Shown here: positions 52,057 to 62,100 of the stretch, piece by piece
Layout: each line of letters begins with the position of its first letter
Position numbering within the stretch: the stretch's first letter is position 1
Assembly: GCA_020632875.1 (NCBI GenBank)
Contig: JACKET010000019.1
Coordinates: 77,908-141,907, forward strand
DNA length: 64,000 bases
Direction: 5' to 3'
Origin: Alphaproteobacteria bacterium
GTDB taxonomy: Bacteria > Myxococcota_A > UBA796 > GCA-2862545
The notes under the pieces: generated by a model
Database searches by the model: none
What the model saw: the letters and a program-made list of their open reading frames with translations, nothing else
Told to the model about the DNA's origin: nothing
Translations under genes and position numbers: made by a program

Positions 52057-53103
52057 TCAATATACCGCGTCTTCGGCGACCGAGACATCGCGCTTTCCCT
52101 CGCCCGTCGGAGGGTCGACCACGTACCGCGGAACCGCGAGGCCCCCGATGCGCCCGCGAACCTCGGCCATCAGCGCCAGGCCGCGCGCCGCCGGCACCCG
52201 AAGGTGCGCGTTGCCCGAGACGGCATCGGGGTGGTGCAGGTAGTACGGCCGGACGCGGAGCCGCACGAGCGTCTCGAACAGCTCGACGAGCACGTCGGCG
52301 TCGTCGTTGACCCCGGCGAGCAGCACCGCCTGGTCGAGCACGGGCACACCAGCATCGACGAGCGTGGCGAGCGCCTCCACCACGTCGGGAGCGAGCTCGC
52401 GCGGGTGGTTGCAGTGCACGACCATCCACACGGCCCGATCGGCGAGGGCCGACGCGAGCTCTGGCGTGACGCGGTGCGGGTACGTGATGGGCGCGCGGGT
52501 GTGGATGCGGACGCGCAGGCCGAGCGCGCGGACGCGGTCGATCAGCGCCAGCAGCTTCGCATCGGGCAGCACCAGGGGGTCGCCGCCCGACAGGATCACC
52601 TCGCGCAGGTCGGGCTGAGAAGCGAGGTACGCGAACGCCCGATCGAGCTCGGTGGGCGTGGGGTCGAGCGCCTCGCCCGGCGCGTGCGTGCGGCGGAAGC
52701 AGTACCGGCAGTACAGATGGCACCGCTTCGTGACGAGCAGCAGGGCCCGATCCGCGTACTTGCGGACGACCCACGGCACCGGCGCGCGCTGTTTCTCGCC
52801 GACCGGGTCGTCGAGCCCGTCTTCATCGAGCTCCCGGGGATCGGGCAGCACCTGGATGGCGAGCGGGTCGGTCGGGTCCGAGAGGTCGGCCCGGGAGGCG
52901 AAGCTGCGGGTCACGCGAATGGGGAACGAGGCGTCTGCCGCCTCCCAGATCGCCGCGAGGTCGGGCCGGTGACCGAGCACCTCTCTCCTCCCGAGCATTC
53001 GCCCGCGACCGTGATACAGGGCGGCACCTTCCAGGGAGGGCTCGGGCGTGTCGACGCCCGCACCTCCCCGCGAATCCGGGGCCATGTCCCCATCCTGAAC
53101 CAT
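52057..53103 (-). CDS. epmB: EF-P (R)-beta-lysine 2,3-aminomutase
   Basis: A radical-SAM/PLP enzyme of the KamA family; EpmB isomerises (S)-alpha-lysine to (R)-beta-lysine for elongation factor P. The radical-SAM cluster motif CHLYCRYCFR (Cys x3 Cys x2 Cys) is clear, as are LREVILSGGDPLVL and the substrate region RIHTRAPITYPHRVTPELASA. The C-terminal segment TGEGKRDVSV can host the PLP Lys. Location beside efp and epmA decides for EpmB over catabolic lysine aminomutase. Start: ATG at 53103 with GGAGG 5-9 nt upstream; an ATG at 53124 would overlap the efp start codon, and a shorter form from 52998 is possible. Confidence 0.88.
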   Translation of the reverse strand: MVQDGDMAPDSRGGAGVDTPEPSLEGAALYHGRGRMLGRREVLGHRPDLAAIWEAADASFPIRVTRSFASRADLSDPTDPLAIQVLPDPRELDEDGLDDPVGEKQRAPVPWVVRKYADRALLLVTKRCHLYCRYCFRRTHAPGEALDPTPTELDRAFAYLASQPDLREVILSGGDPLVLPDAKLLALIDRVRALGLRVRIHTRAPITYPHRVTPELASALADRAVWMVVHCNHPRELAPDVVEALATLVDAGVPVLDQAVLLAGVNDDADVLVELFETLVRLRVRPYYLHHPDAVSGNAHLRVPAARGLALMAEVRGRIGGLAVPRYVVDPPTGEGKRDVSVAEDAVY

Positions 53104-53122
53104 CTCCGCCTCCGAGGACGCC

Positions 53123-53686
53123 ATGTATCAGACCTCCGACATCAAGAAGGGCCTCAAAGTCGAGATCGACGGTGCCCCCTGGACCGTCACGGAGTTCCTG
53201 TTCGTGAAGCCGGGCAAGGGTGTCGCGTTCACCCGCACCCGCCTCAAGAACCTCATCACGGGCGCCACGCTCGAGCGCAGCTTCCGCACCGGTGAGAAGC
53301 TCGAGCCGGCCGACGTGGCCGAGCACGAGATGCAGTACCTCTACAACGACGGCGAGCAGTACCACTTCATGAACATGGAGACGTTCGACCAGATCGGCGT
53401 CCCCGCGAAGCCCCTCGGCGACGCGACCAAGTTCCTCGTCGAAGAGATGATCTGCACCGTCATGTTCTTCAAGGGCGCCCCGGTGGGCATCGAGCTCCCG
53501 AACTTCGTCGAGCTCGAGATCACGTACTGCGAGCCCGGCGTGAAGGGCAACACGGCGCAGGGCGCCACCAAGCTCGCCACGCTCTCCACCGGTGCCGAGG
53601 TCCACGTGCCGCTCTTCGTCGAGCAGGGCGAGTGGCTGAAGATCGACACCCGCGACGGGTCGTACGTCGAGCGCGTCAAGAAGTGA
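53123..53686 (+). CDS. efp: Translation elongation factor P
   Basis: Relieves ribosome stalling at polyproline stretches. The 187-residue, three-OB-fold protein has the modification loop KPGKGVAFTR with Lys32 (equivalent to E. coli Lys34), and the C-terminal signature VKGNTAQGATKLATLSTG. Lys32 in the PGKG context is the residue beta-lysylated by EpmA, whose gene overlaps by 4 nt at the 3' end, and EpmB is encoded divergently only 19 bp away. Thus the whole substrate-enzyme set forms one locus. GAGG lies 6 nt before the ATG. Promoter elements must sit inside the 5' part of epmB or the shared gap. Confidence 0.95.
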   Translation: MYQTSDIKKGLKVEIDGAPWTVTEFLFVKPGKGVAFTRTRLKNLITGATLERSFRTGEKLEPADVAEHEMQYLYNDGEQYHFMNMETFDQIGVPAKPLGDATKFLVEEMICTVMFFKGAPVGIELPNFVELEITYCEPGVKGNTAQGATKLATLSTGAEVHVPLFVEQGEWLKIDTRDGSYVERVKK

Positions 53687-54558
53687 ACGCCGACGGCCTG
53701 CGCGCGCGGGCCGTCGTTCTCCGGGCGCTGCGGCGCTGGTTCGACGACCACGGGTACCTCGAGGTGCCGACGCCCACCCTCGTCCGCTCGGCAGGCATGG
53801 AGGAGCACCTCCATCCCCTGCCCTGCGCCGACGGCTTCCTGCGCACCTCTCCCGAGTTCGCGCTCAAGCGCGTGGCGGCCGCCGGGCTCCCCCGGATCTA
53901 CGAGATCGGGCCGTGCTTCCGCGACCGCGAGCAGGGCACGTGGCACGGCCGCGAGTTCACGATGCTCGAGTGGTACCGCGCGGGCGCCGAGCTGGTCGAC
54001 CTCATGGCCGAGGTCGAGGGCCTCGTGACGGCCGCAGCGGGCGCGCTCGGCGTCCGGGTTCCGGGACCATTCCGGCGCACCACGATCCTCGAGCTCTTCG
54101 CGGCGGACGGCGTGGATCTGCGCACCGCGAGCCCCCGCGACATCGCCGCCGAAGACGGGTGGGACGACGCGTTCTTCCGCCGCTGGGTCGAGCGGATCGA
54201 GCCCGGCCTCACCGGCGCGCTGTTCGTCGAGGGATGGCCCGCGTCCCAGGCCGCGCTGTCGGTCGTGCGGGACGATGGCGACTGGCCGGTCGCCCAGCGG
54301 TTCGAGGTGTTCGTCGACGGCGTCGAGCTGGCGAACGCCTTCCTCGAGCTGCTCGATGCCGACGAGCAACGCCAGCGGTTCCACGAGGCCAACGCCCTTC
54401 GTGCCGTGGCGGGTGAAGCGCCGAATCCGGTCGACGAGGCCTTCGTGCAGGCGGTGGGACGGATGCCGGCCACAGCGGGCATCGCGCTGGGCGTCGACCG
54501 TCTGGTCGCCGTGCTGACGGGCTCTGCGGGCATCGACGCCGGGCGCGTCCCGTGGTGA
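53683..54558 (+). CDS. epmA: EF-P--(R)-beta-lysine ligase
   Basis: EpmA (GenX/PoxA) is a paralogue of class II lysyl-tRNA synthetase without the anticodon-binding domain; it activates beta-lysine and attaches it to EF-P. The 291-residue protein starts directly in the catalytic domain (RALRRWFDDHGYLEVPTP), with motif 2 EIGPCFRDREQGTWHGREF and TMLEWYRAG, and motif 3 GIALGVDRLVAVL near the C-terminus, all synthetase hallmarks. No OB-fold precedes the catalytic core, as expected for EpmA. GTG start overlaps the efp stop by 4 nt, and the gene overlaps the following lipoprotein by 4 nt. Confidence 0.93.
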   Translation: MNADGLRARAVVLRALRRWFDDHGYLEVPTPTLVRSAGMEEHLHPLPCADGFLRTSPEFALKRVAAAGLPRIYEIGPCFRDREQGTWHGREFTMLEWYRAGAELVDLMAEVEGLVTAAAGALGVRVPGPFRRTTILELFAADGVDLRTASPRDIAAEDGWDDAFFRRWVERIEPGLTGALFVEGWPASQAALSVVRDDGDWPVAQRFEVFVDGVELANAFLELLDADEQRQRFHEANALRAVAGEAPNPVDEAFVQAVGRMPATAGIALGVDRLVAVLTGSAGIDAGRVPW

Positions 54559-55400
54559 TCCTGCTCCTGGCGTGCAAGGGCCCGGCGAGCCCCGTGCACA
54601 CGGGCGACACGGGCATCCGGCCTCCGCCGCCCTGCCCCGTGTTCGAGGCCTGGCAGGACCAGGGAACGATCCCCACGCCCCCGGCGATCGAGATCTCCGG
54701 AATCGCCGTGTCCGGCGGGCGGATCTGGGTGCAGAACGACGGGGGCACCGCGGAGATCCACGAGATCGGCGCCGACGGCGCGCTCGTCGGCACGCTGGCG
54801 CTCGACATCACGGGAGGCCGCGACCACGAAGACCTCGCGGTGGGGCCCGGGCCCGATGGCGAGCCCTGGCTGTACCTCGCGGACATCGGCGACAACGGGC
54901 GCTCGCGCACCTCGGTGTTCGTCCGCCGCACGCCAGTGCCGGCCGTGACGCAGGGCACCGTGGTCCCGGAGAGCCTGGAGCTCGTCTACGAAGACGGTGC
55001 ACGCGACGCAGAGACCGTGTTCGTCGACCCGGATGGCGCCATCTGGGTGGCCTCGAAAGAGCTCGATGGCCAGACGGGCCTCTACCGCGCCGACGACGGC
55101 ATCCTGCACCGCCTCGCCACCCTGCCCTTCGGCGAGCCCCCGCTCGGCCAGGCGACCCAGGTGACCGGCGGCGATTTCGGCCCGCGCGGCCTGGTGCTGC
55201 GCACGTACCTCGAGACGGGCTTCGTCTGGCCGACCCATCCGGGAGAAGGCGTGCTCACGGCCCTCGAGCGCGAGCCGTGCACCGTGGCGCTGGCGCCCGA
55301 GGCCCAGGCCGAGGCGATCGGCTGGAGCGACGCGGGCCTCTTCACCGCGAGCGAGGGCCAGAACCCGACGCTGCACTTCCATCCCCTGGCGGCACCATGA
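54555..55400 (+). CDS. Predicted lipoprotein with beta-propeller-like domain
   Basis: A 281-residue protein with a remarkably short lipoprotein signal, MILLLAC, so the lipidated Cys would be residue 7. The mature part contains motifs common to an uncharacterised propeller-like family: ISGIAVSGGRIWVQNDGG, RDHEDLAVGPGPDG, LYLADIGDNGRSRTS and AETVFVDPDGAIWVASKE, with GDN-type calcium-binding character. The function is unknown. The GTG at 54555 forms a GTGA overlap with the epmA stop; a GTG one codon earlier (54552) is equally possible. It overlaps the enoyl-CoA hydratase gene downstream by 4 nt, so the efp operon extends through here. Confidence 0.8.
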   Translation: MILLLACKGPASPVHTGDTGIRPPPPCPVFEAWQDQGTIPTPPAIEISGIAVSGGRIWVQNDGGTAEIHEIGADGALVGTLALDITGGRDHEDLAVGPGPDGEPWLYLADIGDNGRSRTSVFVRRTPVPAVTQGTVVPESLELVYEDGARDAETVFVDPDGAIWVASKELDGQTGLYRADDGILHRLATLPFGEPPLGQATQVTGGDFGPRGLVLRTYLETGFVWPTHPGEGVLTALEREPCTVALAPEAQAEAIGWSDAGLFTASEGQNPTLHFHPLAAP

Positions 55401-56158
55401 GCATCGCGATCGAGCGGGTCGGCGGCGTCACCGTCGTGACGATCGACCGACCGGCCGTGCGCAACGCGGTCGATCGGGCGACGGCCGAGCAGCTGGCCGA
55501 CGCATTCCGCGCGTTCGACGCCGACGACACGAGCCATGCCGCGGTCCTGACCGGTGCGGGCGGCACGTTCTGCGCCGGTGCCGACCTCAAGGCCGTGGCG
55601 AACGGCACGCCGAACCGCCTGGATCCCGAAGGCGACGGTCCCATGGGCCCCTCGCGCATGCTGGCCTCGAAGCCGGTCGTCGCGGCCATCGCGGGCCACG
55701 CGGTCGCCGGAGGGCTCGAGCTGGCGTGCTGGTGCGACCTGCGCGTGGTCGAGGCCTCCGCGGTGCTGGGGGTGTTCTGCAGGCGCTGGGGGGTGCCGCT
55801 GATCGACGGTGGCACGGTGCGCCTGCCGCGGATCATCGGTCTCGGCCGGGCGCTCGACCTGATCCTCACCGGGCGTCCCGTCGCCGCGGACGAAGCGCTC
55901 GCCATGGGCCTCGCCACCCGCGTGGTGCCCGACGGCACCGCACGCGATGCGGCCATCGCGCTCGCCGAGAGCCTCGGTGCGTACCCCCAGGGCGCTCTGC
56001 GCGCCGACCGCCTCAGCGCCTGGCGTGCGTTCGACGGCGACCTCGAGTCGACGCTCACCGCGGAGTTCGTGCGCGGCGTCGGCACCCTGAACGAAGGAGC
56101 GGCCGGCGCCTCCCGATTCAGGGATGGTGCCGGCCGCCACGGTTCGTTCGAAGACTGA
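55397..56158 (+). CDS. Enoyl-CoA hydratase/isomerase (crotonase) family protein
   Basis: Crotonase-fold enzyme acting on acyl-CoAs. The 253-residue protein has the oxyanion-hole segments GTFCAGADLKAV and IAGHAVAGGLELACWCDLR and the third block LIDGGTVRLPRIIG. The residue equivalent to the first catalytic Glu lies near ELACWCDL; the second Glu is replaced by a Gly in DGGTVRLP, so pure hydratase activity is uncertain and an isomerase or a hydrolase is possible. No CoA-pathway partners are near. Start overlap with the preceding lipoprotein is 4 nt, suggesting it is the last gene of the efp transcription unit. Confidence 0.87.
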   Translation: MSIAIERVGGVTVVTIDRPAVRNAVDRATAEQLADAFRAFDADDTSHAAVLTGAGGTFCAGADLKAVANGTPNRLDPEGDGPMGPSRMLASKPVVAAIAGHAVAGGLELACWCDLRVVEASAVLGVFCRRWGVPLIDGGTVRLPRIIGLGRALDLILTGRPVAADEALAMGLATRVVPDGTARDAAIALAESLGAYPQGALRADRLSAWRAFDGDLESTLTAEFVRGVGTLNEGAAGASRFRDGAGRHGSFED

Positions 56159-56174
56159 GCCCGCGCTCGCGGGC
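56159..56174. terminator. Possible hairpin between convergent genes
   Basis: A GC-only palindrome (GCCCGCG, CT, CGCGGGC) immediately follows the hydratase stop and precedes the stop of the convergent giant gene. It is strong as a stem but has no U-tract, so termination is likely but unproven. Confidence 0.4.
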
Positions 56175-56182
56175 CGCGCCGG

Positions 56183-59100
56183 TCAGGCGGCCCGGCGCCG
56201 CCGCAGGCCGAGCAGCCCGAGGATGGCGAGGACGCCCGCGGGCGCACCCGAGGTGCCCGTCTGGCAGCCGCACTTGTCGTCGGGCGGGGGCCCGCCGCCG
56301 TCGTCGAACGCGCACGGCCCATCGAAGTTGTCGAAGTCGATCCAGTCGGCCGTGCCGTCGCAGTCGTCGTCGAGCGCCGCGGGGAACGTGTCGTCGAACG
56401 GCGGGCACTCGTTCGTGGGCTCGCCGAACCACTCCTCGTCGTCCGAGATGCCGTCGTCGTCGGAGTCGGTGTCGAGGTGCGACGGGACGCCGTCGCCGTC
56501 TTCGTCACCCACGCCTTCTTCGGCCGTCGGGATGCAGTCGTTGTCGTCATCCGGGTCGAGGAGGTCAGCGATACCGTCGTTGTCCGAGTCGGTCGGGTTG
56601 TTCGGGTCGCTCACCTCGTACGCGTCGCCGATGCCGTCGCCGTCCGAGTCGTCATCCGTCTTGATGAGATCGCAGGTGGCTGCATCGAGGCCGAGCGCGG
56701 CGCAGATCAGGTCTTCGACCTCGTTCGACATGCCGTCGTTGTCGGCATCGGCCACGGGGCCGTCGAAGTCGTTCGCGTCGAGGTACTGCAGGATGCCGTC
56801 GCCGTCGGTGTCGTCGTCGTTCGGGTCGTCGTAGCTGACGCCCAGATCGAAGTAGTCACCGTTGCCGTTCGGATCTTCGTCGATGGTCGGGAACCCGTCG
56901 TTGTCGTCGTCGTCGTCGATGCGGTTCGGGCGGCCGTCGCCGTCGCGGTCGACGCCGTCGGGGTCGATCACCACGTACTCGGCGGTGTTGTCGGGATCGA
57001 GCGGGTCGAAGACCTCGCACTTGTAGAGGTGCTCGAAGATCGTGTCGCCGTCGGGGTCGCGCCACTCGAGCACCGGACGCGACTGGGTCGGCGCGTTCGG
57101 ACAGAAGAAGTCGACTCCGAGCGTGCCGTCGGGGTTCACGGCCTGGTAGACCTCGCGGCGGCTCGGGATCGCGTCGCCGTCGTCGTCGGTGTCGAGGGCA
57201 TCGGGGATGCCGTCGCCATCCGTGTCGGGCGCCACCCAGCCCTGGGTCTGCCACATGTCGAGGGTGAGGTTGTTGTCACCCGCGAGGCTCGGGCAGATCT
57301 CCGTCACGCTGGTGTCGGGGTGCACGAAGTTGGCCGGCTTGATCTCCTGGCAGTCGAGCACGCCGTCGCCGTCGGAGTCCGGCACGCCCGGGTTGGTGCC
57401 GAGCTCGAGCTCGAGCGCCGTGACGAGGTTGTCGCCGTCGGGGTCGCCGGTCTCGCCGTCGAAGTCGTTCGCGTCGATCCAGTTCGGGATGGTGTCGCTG
57501 TCCCAGTCCTCGAACGACTCGCAGGCGTCGGGACGCGCGAGCGTGTCGACGATGCCGTCGCCATCGAGGTCGATGAAGCTGTCGCCATCGGAGTCGAGGT
57601 CGCGGTAGTCGGGGATGTTGTCGCCATCGGTGTCGACGCCGTTGCCGAACTCGGGCAGGAACCCGCCGACGGGGATGAAGCCGGTGGGCAGCCCGTCGTT
57701 GTCGTCGTCGGTGTCGAGGGCGTCGATGAACGAGTCGCCGTTCCCTTCGCTGATGATCCAGAGGTCGGACGCGTCGGGGTTCTGCGGGTTGCGCTCGCAG
57801 AAGAAGGCGCCGTTGCCACCGTTCGCCTGGGCGTCGGTGTTGCGCGGCGCGAGCTTCGAGAACACGCCCTGGCAGATGCCGAGGGTGCAGCCCCACTCGA
57901 TGTCGTCGCGAACGTCGTCGCCGTCGCTGTCCTGGTCGAGGCGGTTCGTGAAGAAGAACTCCTCGAAGTAGGACTCGATGTAGTCGCCGTCGTCGTCGAG
58001 ATCGCGGAAGTCGGGGATCCCGTCGTTGTCGCTGTCGTCGTCGAGCGCATCCTGGTTCGTGTTCGTGTCTTCGAACCAGGTGAACACGCTGTCGCCGTCG
58101 TCGTCGCCATCGAGGTAGTCGGGGATGTCGTCGCCGATGAACACGCCGAGCGTGCCCTCCGCCGCCTGCAGATCCGCCGTCAGGTTCACGAGGGCGTCGG
58201 TGTTGCGACCCACCTCTTGATCGGTCGGCACGGTGTCGCCGTCGTCGTCGGTGTCGCAGGGGTCGATGATCGTGTCGTAGTACGGCGACAGGTTGATGCT
58301 GTCGGTGTTGCCCGCACCGGGACCCATCCCGAACTCCGTGCCGTCGGGCACGGTGTCGCCGTCGGTGTCGGTGCTCTTCGGGTTCATGCACGCCGTCGCG
58401 GCCTCGACCTGGTCGCTCACCGAGTCGTCGTCGGAGTCGAGGTCGAGGTAGTCGGGGATGTTGTCGTTGTCGGTGTCGACCGTCTCGTCGCCCTCGTCGA
58501 TCGTCAGGATCGTGTCGTTGTCGTCGTCGAGATCCTGGATGTCGGGCCCACCGGCGCTGTCGAAGTTGCAGGGCCCACCGGTCGCCGGCTGGTTGGGGCA
58601 CTGGCCGGCCGCCACCCACTCGACCCCGTCGTCGACGCCGTCGTTGTCGGAGTCGGCGTCGCGGTGGCCGGGGAAGGTGTCGCCGTCCCAGTCGATCGTG
58701 CGGCCGTTGTTGAACTGCTCTTCGATGATCGTGAGGATGCCGTCGTTGTCGTCGTCCGGATCGCGGTAGTCGGGCAGCGCGTCACCGTCGGTGTTGTCGT
58801 CACGGGCATCCATGATGCCGTTCCAGTTCTCGACCGAGGTCGGAATGCCGTCGTTGTCGTCGTCGGGGTCGCGGTAGTCGGGCTCGGAGTCGTTGTCGGT
58901 GTTCCCGAACGGAGCTTCGTTCGCGGTCAACACGCCGTCGTTGTCGTCGTCGGTGTCGTTGTAGTCGGGGTTCGCATCCCCGTCGGTGTTCCGCGGCGAC
59001 GGGTTGGCCCCGCCCGTGTACTCGAGGTTGTCGGTGATCGTGTCGCCGTCGGTGTCGGCGTTGCTCGGGTTCGAGCCGTTCGCCACCTCGATGCCGTCGT

Positions 59101-62100
59101 TCAGCCCGTCGTTGTCGACGTCGATGTCGCAGTCGTCGAGGCCGAGCGGGGTCTCCTGGTTGTACGTGAGCCCGTCGCCGTCGTCGTCCCAGTTCGGGCC
59201 GTTCTGCCCGTCGCAGTCGGAGTCGACGCCGTCACCGCAGGTCTCGGTCGCGGCCGCGATCGAGAAGGTGCCCGTGGGCGGCGGCAGGTTGACCGTGAAG
59301 CCGGGGTGGATGTTCGGGTTGCCGTCGTTGCAGTCGGCGCTCGAGTACGACTCGCCCGCATCGAGGCAGTCGCCGTCGAGTCCGGCCCCCACGAACTCGA
59401 CCGGCACGCCCACACCGTCGCCGTCGGAGTCGGTGAAGCACTCGACCGCGTCGACGCCGTTGCAGTCCTGGTCGATGGTGTCGAACAGGATCTCGGGCGC
59501 GCCCGTGTAGATGGTGTTGTCGTTGTCGTTGCAGTCGTCCTGGATGCTGCTCTCGCCCTGGAGGCGTTGGCAGAGCAGATCGGGGCTGTTCACCGTCTGG
59601 CCCGTCTCGATCCCGTGACCGTCCATGTCGGCGTCGCGGTAGCACAGCTCGATGCCGTCGCAGTTCTGGTCGACGTTGTCGGCGATGCCCTCGGTCGCGG
59701 CGGGGTTGATCGTGGGGTTCGTGTCGTTGCAGTCGGTGTTGAACGGCGACAGACCGGTCGCCGTGCACGCCCACGCGGGAGCGCCCTGGGCGGACTGCTG
59801 CGTCGCCCCGCCCTGGTTCCCGAAGGTGTCCTGGTCGGTGTCGATGTAGCAGAGCTCGCGACCGTTGCAGTCGTTGTCGAGGTTGTTGGCCGGGATCTCG
59901 GTGTTGCCGTTGTACCGGTTCGGGTTCGTGTCGTCGCAGTCGAGCTCGCACTCGCGCTGACCGTCGCCGTCGTTGTCGGTCTCCCAGTTGTCGGTGCCGG
60001 GGTTGCCGGAGTCGTCGAGGCCGTTGCAGTCGTTGTCCTGGCCGTCGCAGATCTCGGGGTTGCCCGGGTAGTTGATGCCGTCGCCGTCGTCGCAGTCGTC
60101 GCTGCTGGCGACGTAGCCGAGCGGCGCGCCGTCGCACGTGCTGCGCGAGTCGCCCACGTCACCGTGGGTGTCGCCATCGGCGTCGCGGTACCAGGTCGAG
60201 TAGCTGACCTGGGGCCCGGGCTCGTCGACGCCGCCGACACAGTTGTTGTCGACGTAGTCACAGACCTCGGTGTTCCCGGGGAAGTTGTTCGGCGCGGCGT
60301 CGTCGCAGTCGGTGTTGACCGGCGCGCGGCCGGCGTCGAGCAGACAGGACAGGGTCAGGCCGTTCAGGCGGACGTTCTGACCGAAGTTGTCGTTGTCGTT
60401 GTCGCGCCAGCACATGTCCTTGTTGTCGCAATCCTGGTCGACGCTGTCGCCTTCGACCTCGGGAGCGCCGGGGTACGTCGTGTTCTCGCCGTCGTCGCAG
60501 TCGTTGTTGAACCGCGAGACGCCGGACTCGGTCGCGCAGTCGGTCGTCGTGGCCGTGACCACCGTGTTGATGCCGAAGTCGTCGTTGTCGGCGTCGAGGT
60601 AGCAGTTGTCGGCGCCGTCGCAGTTCTGGTCGATGTTGTCGGCGACGATCTCGGGGTTGCCGGGGAACCGGCCGGGGTTGCCCTCTTCGCAGTCGGGCTG
60701 GGCCGACGTCTCGGCGGCGTTGGTGCACACCCCGTCGTTGTTGATGTCGCGGCCGTTCGGGCAGTACCCGTCGTTGTCGAGATCCTCGATGCCGCCGCAG
60801 TCGCTGTCGGCGAGGTCGAAGTTCCCGTCGCAGTCGTTGTCCTTGCCGTCGTTGCAGACCGCGGTGAGCTCGGCGGGCTGGCGGAACTCGGCTGCGTCGG
60901 AGTCGTCGCAGTCGGGCGTCGAGCTCGGCGAGCCGTCGACACAGCTGCTCGATTCGCACTGCCCGTCGCCGTCGTTGTCGACCCACTGGTTGCAGTTGGA
61001 GTCGTCGGGATCGGTGTTGCCGTCGCAGTCGTTGTCGAGGCTGTCGGAGCACTTGCCGAACGTGTTCTCGGCGATGCCGGGCGACTCACCCGGCTGGGTG
61101 TCGTCGCAGTCGTTCGTGGGCAGGCCGTCGATGCAGTTGGTCGCATCTTCGCAGTACCCGTCGCCGTCGTTGTCGGCCCACTGGGCACAGCCCGGGTCGG
61201 CCTGATCCGCGTCGGACCCGCAGTCGTTGTCGATGTTGTCGTTGCACAGCGGGAACGTGTTCTCGGGGTTGCCCGGCGAACGGAGCGCGCTGCCGTCGTC
61301 GCAGTCGTTCGGCAGGAGCCCGTTGATGCAGCCGTTGGTGGCCTCGCAATACCCGTCGCCGTCGTTGTCGTGCCACATCGCGCACGCCGGGTCGGCTTCG
61401 TCGACGCCGTTGGCGCAGTCGTTGTTCAGGCCGTCGTCGCACAGCACGAGCGAGTTCTCGGTGTTGTCGGGGTCTTCACCCGCCTCGGCGTCGTTGCAGT
61501 CGCCCGGGGCCGAGCCGTCGACACAGGTGGTGCCGTTCTCGCAGTTCCCGTCGCCGTCGTTGTCGACCCAGGGGTTGCAGCCCGAGTCGGCCGCGTCGTC
61601 GTTCCCGTCGCAGTCGTTGTCGAGCCCGTCCTGACAGGCCCCGAGGGTGACCTCGTTCAGCCCGGGGGACTCCCCCGGCTGCGCGTCGTTGCAGTCGTTC
61701 GGCATCGACCCGTCGACGCAGTTCACGCCGCTCTCGCAGTACCCGTCGTTGTCGTTGTCGACCCAGTTGAAGCACGCGGAGTCGTCGGCGTCGGAGTCGC
61801 CGCTGCAGTCGTTGTCGAACCCGTCGCTGCACAGCCCGAAGGTGTTCTCGACGTGGTCGGGCGCCTCCTGGGCGGCGAGGTCGTTGCAGTCGCCCGGCAG
61901 CGAGGCGTCGGCGCACTGGGTCGCGTTCTCGCAGTAGCCGTCGCCGTCGTTGTCGCGCCACGGGTTGCAGTTGGAGTCGGCCGTGTCGATCAGCCCGTCG
62001 CCGTCGTTGTCGAACCCGTCGGTGCAGTCCGCGAACGTGTTCTCGTTGCCGTCGAAGGGCGCGCACTCGGGGTCGTTCGGGTAGTCGATGAGCGAGTCAC

